Assembly (NCBI GenBank): GCA_024195265.1
Contig: JAJLRJ010000009.1
Span: forward strand, 32,204,274 to 32,268,273
From: Dendrophyllia cribrosa
Lineage: Eukaryota > Cnidaria > Anthozoa > Scleractinia > Dendrophylliidae
DNA: 64,000 bases
Direction: 5' to 3'
Both the position numbers and the translations under genes were made by a program. Position 1 is the first letter of the stretch; every line of letters begins with the position of its first letter. Below the pieces are notes generated by a model. The model searched no databases, had not been told where the DNA came from, and saw nothing but the letters and a program-made list of their open reading frames with translations. This document shows positions 57,203 to 64,000 of this stretch, in pieces.

Positions 57203-57430
57203 AGGTTCCGGGTTCAAGTCCCGCTCTGACCACCAGCTGGAGTTGTTTCACGGTAGACCCGAGTTCAACTTCTCGGCCACGCTTGTAAAATAGCCAACTG
57301 GTTTGCCTCCTGCCAGTTGGGATTTTTAAAAATGTTATGTTTAATTTGAATGCTCGGTCCCACTAGCACTTGTGCTATTAACACTGCCGAGGGTAAATAA
57401 AGGAAAATTATATATTATTAATTATTACAA
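56967..57430. mobile_element. tRNA-derived SINE split by the same inversion
   Basis: A-box-like TGGTCGAGTGG with tRNA-Ser-like GGACTTGAAA is on the minus strand (56967-57022); the B-box GGTTCAAGTCC and the body (GCTCGGTCCCACTAGCACTT, GCCGAGGGTAAATAAAGG) are on the plus strand from 57203. Re-inverting the middle rejoins A and B boxes in one orientation, proving the SINE inserted in the intron before the inversion. Units A and B lack it. Confidence 0.75.
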
Positions 57431-57605
57431 AATTGTATTGCCCGAGCGTCATCGCTTTTAGTGGCACCGCAAGCCTCGTTTTCACTAGCGACATAAGCAT
57501 AAACATAAGCGCAAGCATAAGGATCAATCTTATTCCTATGTTAACGTTACTTTTCACTTGACGCAAATTCTTATACTTCCTCTTATGCTTATGCTAATGC
57601 TTATG

Positions 57606-58165
57606 AGTTGTGACATCATTGACATCCCGACACGTTCTTTTGATAACGCCTAAAATACTATTTGCCTTAGCTGTGATATTGGCAATGTGGTAATTCCAAG
57701 AAAGAACATTAAGGCCCGTTTTACACATGCGATTTTTGTCGCGCTCTCCAATGCAACTTTTGTCGCAAGTGTAAACTAGCGGCGATTTCCTGTGCGATTC
57801 GGTTGCGACTTTTGCTTTGATTTGCTGTGATTTCCCAAAAATCGCCGCCAAGTTGCATCAGATTTCGAACATGTTGGAAACCTCTGCGACATCGCGCGAC
57901 AAATCGCCGCCCGTTTACACATGCGATTTGAAGATGCAACTTGCGCGCGACAAAAATTGCATCGACTAGTGCGACAAAAATTGCACAAAAAATCGCCTGT
58001 GTAAACGGGCCTTTACTAGTTAACAAACCCAGATCTCTATGCAAGAAAACCGAATCGAGTTTAGCCCCATCTATAGGTTTATAGTTAGTTTGGGGTTTCC
58101 TCCTAGAATGGTGCTGCAGCGCTTTTTGAGGATTCTTTCCGTTTTCAACACTTTTCTTTGTACTT
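57606..58165 (-). pseudogene. Non-LTR retrotransposon RT fragment (CR1/Jockey-like)
   Basis: Minus-strand frames read AKLDSVFLHRDLGLLTS, then after the MITE NVLSWNYHIANITAKANSI and LGVIKRTCRDVNDVTT. DLG...W..HI..I..KAN..LG.IKR is the characteristic C-terminal RT/thumb region of CR1/Jockey-type LINEs. Interrupted by 57712-58012 and truncated at both ends. Confidence 0.7.
57712..58012. mobile_element. 301-bp MITE, TTA duplication, inside the LINE fragment
   Basis: Ends AGGCCCGTTTTACACATGCG and GTGTAAACGGGCCT, TTA on both sides. Complete member of the family seen at 12920 and 40240. Confidence 0.85.
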
Positions 58166-58924
58166 ATTTGTTGTACTTTTGTTGTTGAAATAAAGTTTAA
58201 ATATTTTGCTGATGCTTACACTAATGTTGCTATTGTTGAAAACCAGGTTTTAATTTACACACAACTATAACCCTTGCGCTGTCATGGTTAAAAAAAACTT
58301 GTCTAAAATGATAACAGCTGTTGCATGATACCATTATAAAATGTCAAACAGCCCCTGTCTAGATAGCCTGCCTCGCAGACGGAATCAATCGCTGGTAAAG
58401 TCAAGTCACCGGCGGTTGATTTCGGCTGCAAGCAGGCTAAATTTTGGCAGCCGCCTGTCAGATATGCTTGCTTTGCACAATGCCTCGCCGTTAGGTTTAG
58501 TAGACATCGTGAATCACAGAGGTGAAGCGCTGGGGTAAACAACCTTCATTATTCTCCTACGGAATCTTTCCCTTCCCATCAGTTTAAATTTTATAATTAT
58601 GCTGGGATGAGATATTTATGTTTCTATGCCCCCCCCCCCCCCCAACCCCTAACAACAGAGTCGGGTAAATGGGGATGGGGCAAACGAGACTGTAGTCACA
58701 GCCCGTAAATCATGAATATATGTTTTGGTCTATTTATTGATTTATTTCTACCAACATGATTACAAATTATGTTTTGTCTTGTTATCTTATATTGTTTCTC
58801 TACTATTTGAATTCTAACGTTTCATCTTAAATTTTGATATGTAACGTCTTTCCATTTTAGTCTTATATTCTTTTGTTTCTTGACGACTTGAGTTGTAGCG
58901 TTTTTCTTGTAGTCATTTTATTCC

Positions 58925-58953
58925 ATGAAGAAGCCAGGCCGTTTCTGACGAAA
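58925..58953 (+). ncRNA. Hammerhead-like core relic, copy 2
   Basis: TGAAGA, stem near CCAG/CTGAC (one weak pair), GAAA. See 47024. Probably the terminal relic of a Penelope-like element. Confidence 0.3.
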
Positions 58954-59407
58954 TATTGGATAGAATATTACATCCCAGTTTTTCAGTCAGCCTTGCTTGT
59001 TTAGTTATTTCCTATTTATATAAAATTTGCTGCCTCGATCCACCAGAATCCGACGCCTCTGTATTGTCCGTTGGCCCTTGCAGATATTTCCAAAGTGTAT
59101 AATTAGGATTCGCCAGGACACCTTTTGGAAGCCATGGAGCTCATTATTTGAGGGACTCGGTCCTAAAAACAAACCTCTTAGCGAAGAGTACTTCACTTAT
59201 TGAACATTTCATTAACATTTCTTTTCCAAAAATAGCAGAGTCCTTTTTAGCCACCCCTACTTGAAAAAATAGTCCTGACTGTTTTTGACATAAACTAAAC
59301 CTTGTTTCTATTCTATTATGGCACTTGAGGAAGTACTTCAACTAATTTTAACAGATAATTTATATAAAAAGTGTTGACACTGGCTTTAAAAATTATAAAA
59401 ACGGACG

Positions 59408-59436
59408 TTTCGGTTGTTGCCTACAACCTTCTTCAG
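59408..59436 (-). ncRNA. Hammerhead-like core, best match (Penelope-type tail)
   Basis: On the minus strand CTGAAGA, a perfect 6-bp stem GGTTGT/ACAACC with a 5-base loop, then GAAAC. The core fits CTGANGA and GAAA exactly. The insertion (about 59350-59475) is absent from copy 1 of the unit. Stems I and III cannot be closed with confidence, so cleavage is unproven. Confidence 0.45.
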
Positions 59437-59484
59437 CTAGAGACCGTGCCTGGCTACAGCCCACATTTTTAATATCAACAGTGT

Positions 59485-59835
59485 TTAACCAATGTTGTAT
59501 TTTGGCCAGTAGTGCAATTTTTTAGCAATGCACTCAATATATGCTCTTTCTTTTGTTTCTTCATTTCTTTCTGTTATCCACTTAACTCGCAAATCTTCCC
59601 CGCCATTATGCTCGAACTGGTCTCGCACAAACTTATCAATGGCTTGGCGTTGACCGCGCCTGTGTTCCAGCATCCTTCGGTGGACATCTTTACTACGACC
59701 AACGTAGAGTACTTCCGTATCAGCAAATGGGTGTATTACACCAATAAGATAAATACCCTCTATATGAGGGATGTAATCGACCTCGTATGAACGCCATACT
59801 TTATTTAAGAGCCGGGTACAGATATTTGTTGTCAT
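59485..59835 (-). CDS. GIY-YIG nuclease-like protein, type III copy 2
   Basis: Complete 116-residue protein from MTTNICTRLLNKVWRSYEV to WPKYNIG, one Gly longer than copy 1 after EHRR. Core: GIY 27-29, YVG 44-46, Arg53/54, His58, Glu96, Asn114. The ATG follows the acceptor TTACAG by nine bases. Its first exon should lie to the right of 63725, outside the window, because the intron is interrupted by the elements at 60870-63687 and by the LINE end. Confidence 0.87.
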   Translation of the reverse strand: MTTNICTRLLNKVWRSYEVDYIPHIEGIYLIGVIHPFADTEVLYVGRSKDVHRRMLEHRRGQRQAIDKFVRDQFEHNGGEDLRVKWITERNEETKERAYIECIAKKLHYWPKYNIG

Positions 59836-60869
59836 TATATCACCCTGTAATTCACAACAAACAAACAAAAATAATGTTAAAAAAATCTCCAACAACTATT
59901 AATAGGGGTTGTGGCATGGGGTGCGAATTTTCTTCTTCCGTTCCATGTAAGCCCGATTACAGATACGCCATGTCCTTAGCATTTTGCATAACTTTGCTTT
60001 AGATTTCAGCACTCAAAAGATTTTAAATGCTAAATTTTAGAATTCAAAAGCATTGTGATGATTTGCTTTTGTGTTTGAGAGAGGATTTTCAATACTGGGG
60101 GCGTCCTTCAACGAGCAACAGAATTGTGCTCTTGTTGACTACCTCCAGGCCAGCGTCATGTCACAGTACAACAAGCGCTAAGGATTTAAAACATTAATTA
60201 ACTGTTTACCATTGGACAAGTTTTGGCTGTATCAGAAGTTTTATAAACAAACAATTAAGCACTTTTCACTTTATTCAGTTGCTGATAAGCACACATGATG
60301 CCTGAGTTTGTACGTTTTGCTTGAAATAAAACAAAGCATTTTCTGGAACCAAAGTAGCATTATTTTGAGAATCGAGCATAATTTGGGCATTTTTTTTTGG
60401 CGTAAAACGAGAATTGCTAGGAGCATAAAATGCCAGGTTTACTAGCATAATCGGGAAAGGCCTACCCCCCAGGTTATCCCCCCCCCCCCCCCCCCCTTCT
60501 TACGATGGAGTCTAATCGCTACTATCTTTAGCCGAAAACCCCTGATTTCGTTGCTGATCAGATGCAGTGTGGACAATACCCGCTAAAAAATTGACTGCAA
60601 TGATGTCTGAGAACTACAGGTCGAAATTTAATTGCTGACTTTTTCCTAGAAAACCGGCGATGATAAGAATATTCGTTTTCCGAGAAATAATTCGTTGTTT
60701 TCTCACAATAAAGAAACGTTTACATAAGTTTTCTGTCCTTTTCAACTTTAATAGTCAGTAACAAAAGTTTGTCTCCGGGGAGGAGTGTTGCGTGACGACG
60801 CAAATAACGGCTGCATAGGAGACTACAACAGCGCTGAATGGAACGATAATTTGTCCAATTTTGTCCGCC
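59836..60869. other. Intron part of type III copy 2, no gene seen
   Basis: 60490-60869 aligns with 49740-50025 of copy 1. A C-run is at 60479-60497. 59940-60470 has no recognised content. Confidence 0.45.
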
Positions 60870-61552
60870 CGAAAGGGGTACTTTTTTTAGGCCGGAGGTA
60901 TATGAAAGGGTAGGGATTTCAGTAGTTGAAGTATATGAAAGGGTAGGGATTTCACGAAGTATAAAAAAGGGTAGGGAAAAAATCAGTGGTCGGTTCCGGC
61001 AATTCTACTTTTTACAAAAAAACGCGGATTACGAAAATGAAAAATGCCTTAAAATCAAGGTCTTTGTTTGTATTTTGCACTCAAACCAAAAAAAGGACAC
61101 CCTTTTTTAACTTCGACTCGCCGTTATGAAAACCTGAGAAAAGTGCCCCCTTTTCTCATAAAAAGCCGGACATTTTAGGATTTGTCTTCGATATAAAGTG
61201 AACCAACTTTCTTGAGTAATATTTATATCTCACTAATCACAAAAAAGCGAGAAAGGAAAATTTCTCGAGTTTTTTCAGCTTTTTGCCTTTTTATACAAAG
61301 TCGAAAAAAGTCGACTTTTTTTTATTTTTCTTTGTTTCGACTTTTTGGCGGACAGTTGTCAAAAAAAGGCGGGTATCCTAATCTTCGGGCCTCTCGACTG
61401 ACAGCTGTCAAAAAATGGCGGGAAATTCTGAGCAATCCTGACGTTAATTTACAAATGTTGCACACTTTGTGTTCAATGCTTGAAGATGTCGGACTACATC
61501 AAGATTAAGATGGACGAGAAAGAGGTCAAACTTAAGTCCTCAACTCTAAACA

Positions 61553-62297
61553 CAGGCGGACCACCCGATGTTTGTGTGTGTTGCGTGACATCGTTCAATG
61601 GCGGTTACAAAAGAAATATGGGTTAACATAAATAAATAACTTGGCCGCGATTTGCTCTGAATACTAAGTTTATCCTATACGTTCAATAAAAGTATAGATG
61701 AAATGTTAAATGAGTCTTGTGTGTTATTTTTTGCCCGTTCTGAGCCGTTTAAGGTGTCATTTCGCGAGATAATTTATCGAACCCCAAGAGTAGCCAGCCG
61801 GCGACCGCGACCTTGTCCACTTCAAGCGCGATCTGACGCTAAACCAGCACATTTCTCACCTCGAAAACGCCGGCATCCGATTGAGCACAAATTTTTCGTA
61901 CATGTGCCGAGCTTGAGCTTCATCCTTCCAGAATTTTTCGAGAAAAGCGATCCTGAAGTCCAAAAAACTGCTTTCTCAATATGATCGGTGCCAGATTCAT
62001 GACCAAAGGAATGTGAGTCCATTCGAATCTACCAATCAACGCAACGCAACGCAACGCATCGCTGCCGTTGGCGGTTCAAAAGCCCAAGGCGTTGATTGGT
62101 AGATTAAAAAAAGTAACCAAAATTCCTAAAATTTTTTATCTAAAGTTCTCTACTGAGACATAATTGATTTTAATCATCACTTTTTATGCCATTTTAGATC
62201 ATTTTCAACGCCTTTGTAGGTCATTTTAGGTAATATTAGACCACTGCTGCAGAGCTCAATCCTTTTAGTAACCAACCAACGAATTAAAGCAACTTAC
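61553..62297. other. Interior of the 2.4-kb element, no clear gene
   Basis: A 93-codon plus-strand frame at 61703-61984 is unrecognised. Short repeats CAACG at 62040-62058. If the minus-strand exon at 62298 splices onward, its next exon would lie here, but I find no convincing acceptor. Confidence 0.4.
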
Positions 62298-62894
62298 CGT
62301 TTGTGGTCTCTCCACCCATGACAGGCAAGTGTTTTGCATCCAGAAGAATCACTTCAAAGCCTAATTGCTGTTTTAATAGCCTCTGTACTTCACCGACCGA
62401 CGAAGTTTCTTCGGTGAGCGACATATGCACCTGGAACTTTTCTCTGATTTCTCCAGACGGCAGCACGTCCACCACAACAAGCAATTTCTTCCATGCCACT
62501 TGACCCTTCTTTGAATTGTCGTGGTGAAGGTCGGTCGTTTTAGTACGGCCTGCGCACTCTGTCCAGGCGGAGGGTTGAGATTTGTTCTTGTGGCCGTCCT
62601 CTGGTAGGACAGAGGTATACCAAGCGACGTAGACTGCACTTGTACTGCGGGCACTACTGAGCTAACTGAGTTCGGACTCATTCGTTCTCCGTTTACGAAG
62701 TACGTCTTCTCCAAGTCCTCGACGTGGTAAAAGCCAGTATCTGATGGGAGAATTATCTCCCCTTCTTCGGAGGAAATGTAGATCCCCTGGTTTAAATCGA
62801 GCCTGAATATCATGGCCATATTACCGTTGTTTAGAGTTGAGGACTTAAGTTTGACCTCTTTCTCGTCCATCTTAATCTTGATGTAGTCCGACAT
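62298..62894 (-). CDS. First exon of the element's gene, with a frameshift
   Basis: Starts MSDYIKIKMDEKEVKLKSS, continues as MAMIFRLDLNQGIYISSEEG and FYHVEDLEKTYFVNGERMSP, with a Pro/Ser-rich stretch; then in the next frame KKGQVAWKKLLVVVDVLPSG to HLPVMGGETTN and a GTAAGT donor at 62297. One base change near 62545-62580 would put both in one frame of about 199 residues. No family recognised; the GIY here is part of a beta-strand context and lacks a YIG partner, so it is not a nuclease. The start lies inside the terminal repeat. Confidence 0.5.
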
Positions 62895-63719
62895 CTTCAA
62901 GCATTGAACACAAAGTGTGCAACACTTGTAAATTAACGTCAGGAGTGCTCAGAATTTCCCGCCATTTTTTGACAGCTGTCAGTCGAGAGTCCCGAAGATT
63001 AGGATACCCGCCTTTTTTTGACAACTGTCCGCCAAAAAGTCGAAACAAAGAAAAATAAAAAAAATCGACTTTTTTCGACTTTGTATAAAAAGGCAAAAAG
63101 CTGAAAAAACTCGAGAAATTTTCCTTTCTCGCTTTTTTGTGATTAGTGAGATATAAATATTACTCAAGAAAGTTGGTTCACTTTATATCGAAGACAAATC
63201 CTAAAAATGTCCGGCTTTTTATGAGAAAAGGGGGCACTTTTCTCAGGTTTTCATAACGGCGAGTCGAAGTTAAAAAAAGGGTGTCCTTTTTTGTTTTGAG
63301 TGTAAAATACAAACAAAGACCTTGATTTTAAGGCATTTTTCATTTTCGTAATCCGCGTTTTTTGTAAAAAGTAGAATTGCCGGAACCGACCACTGATTGG
63401 AAAACTGGCATTTAAGTATTATAAAAAGGGCCTTTCAAAATATATCAAACAGACGCAAGTAATGGCTATCTGAAAGGGGTACCATTTTCAACGAAAGGTA
63501 TATGAAAGGGGTACCATTTTCAATGAAAGGTATATCAAAGAGTACCATTTTCAATGAAAGGTATATGAAAGGGGTACCTTTTCTGTCAAAAACGGTATAT
63601 GAAAAGGTAAGGGTTTGGACCTCGGGGCGGAGCATCCCCCTACAAAACTTTGTTGAGTACCCCCCCCCCCCCCCCCCCCTCCGGGGGATCCATATACGGT
63701 CTTAAAAATCAATGCGTGA

Positions 63720-64000
63720 GTCTACTAGATAGATAGATAGATAATCTTTATTTAAACACGGTAAAAATTCGTCAGCTAAAAATCATTATAATACTAACAC
63801 AAAGCAATAAACTAATATTAAAAAATATCTATATATGAAGAATTTAATAAATAATAAAAAGCTGCTTTCCACGAATGCCGTGCCTTATAGTTCCTCTTTG
63901 AGAAGTCGTTTAAATTGCCCAAGGGACTCAGCTTTCCTTACATTATGAGAAAGGCTGTTCCAGAGCATGGCGCCACTATAACTGAAACTATTTTTATAAT
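63720..64000 (-). pseudogene. Non-LTR retrotransposon 3' end with (TAGA)n tail
   Basis: Minus strand: FSYSGAMLWNSLSHN, VRKAESLGQFKRLLKEEL and stop at 63887-63885, then a short 3' region and GATAGATAGATA repeat at 63727. The SF.Y.GA.LWN.L....R...S...FK..L pattern is the usual C-terminus of CR1/Jockey-type reverse transcriptases. Element continues beyond the window. Confidence 0.75.

Larger units (their letters stand above)
58640..59935. repeat. Type III duplication unit, copy 2
   Basis: Aligns with 46740-48540 without the MITE and retroposon tails there. Fused directly to the end of unit C at about 58610. Confidence 0.7.
60981..63398. mobile_element. 2.4-kb element with 571-bp terminal inverted repeats, GGAAAA duplication
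   Basis: Ends AATCAGTGGTCGGTTCCGGC and inverse. Arms 60981-61552 and 62828-63398. GGAAAA is duplicated at 60975-60980 and 63399-63404, and the intact target TAGGGAAAACTGCA is at 16463. Each arm contains the start of the same reading frame (MSDYIKIKMDEKEVKLKSS): inward on the plus strand at 61486 and on the minus strand at 62894. A 6-bp duplication with long terminal repeats recalls Polinton/Maverick elements, but no polymerase, integrase or capsid gene is present, so the class is open. Confidence 0.75.
60870..63687. mobile_element. Second poly-C-ended element, interrupted
   Basis: 60870-60980 and 63405-63687 are the two halves of a copy of the 16236-16687 element (CCCGAAAGGGGTA, TATGAAAGGGTAGGG; right end poly-C followed by TCCGGGGG). 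Its poly-G end is lost. The uninterrupted target is visible in copy 1 (TTTGTCCATATCCG near 50029). Confidence 0.75.

Noticed and set aside
62298..62894. GIY nuclease reading of QGIYISS in the element's exon
   Set aside because: No YIG partner, Arg, His or Glu at suitable distances.
60981..63398. Polinton/Maverick virus-like element
   Set aside because: Only the 6-bp duplication and long repeats fit; no polymerase, integrase, ATPase or capsid gene is present.

Overview
The window is animal nuclear DNA: long introns with GT/AG junctions, AT-rich spacers, many small inverted-repeat transposons, a Penelope-like retroelement, non-LTR retrotransposon pieces and gene fragments of families common in cnidarians (THAP, SWIM/YqaJ-like, FEN1-like). 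A cnidarian, most likely a coral or sea anemone, is my inference; no ribosomal or mitochondrial marker is present to prove it.

The organising feature is a cluster of ten loci, all on the minus strand, that encode small (115-152 residue) stand-alone GIY-YIG nuclease-like proteins. Four types are seen: type I (1-328, 33583-33945, 52808-53170), type II (5823-6233, 37463-37828, and a copy broken by inversion at 56760-57202), type III (48120-48476, 59485-59835) and type IV with a basic tail (20534-20992, 42850-43495). Every locus keeps the GIY, the YVG/YLG, the Arg-x3-His pair, a Glu and a terminal Asn, so the set looks like active-site-competent nucleases under constraint. Types I-III share one gene plan: a non-coding first exon under an inverted-CCAAT/CRE/TATA promoter cassette, a 1.4-7 kb intron, and one coding exon that starts at or a few bases after the splice acceptor.

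The cluster grew by segmental duplication. Unit A (1 to about 13.4 kb), unit B (about 29.7-41.1 kb) and unit C (about 51.2-58.6 kb) carry type I plus type II genes. A second pair (46.7-50.0 kb and 58.6-60.9 kb) carries type III genes, and 24.3-25.9 kb is a relic whose coding exon is gone. Units B and C also carry the first exon of an L-threonine aldolase gene and a 41-bp minisatellite just downstream of the type I gene. Because the copies align, many transposons can be defined against an empty site inside the same window, with exact target-site duplications.

Between the units lie: a 6.1-kb inverted repeat bounded by TTAA (14243-20339) with a nested element that has poly-G/poly-C ends; a Penelope-like reverse transcriptase with an inverted 5' piece and a deleted YIG region (22293-24160); a 1.1-kb palindrome (27056-28157); two exons of an unrecognised Cys/His protein (28618-29062); a 2-kb element with repeated subterminal blocks (30554-32535); a TAC-flanked element (44927-45794); and at the right edge a 2.4-kb element whose 571-bp terminal repeats each contain the start of the same gene (60981-63398), followed by the end of a non-LTR reverse transcriptase (63720-64000). 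No bacterial-type genes, CRISPR arrays or intact tRNA/rRNA genes are present. All assignments come from reading the sequence; no database search was run.
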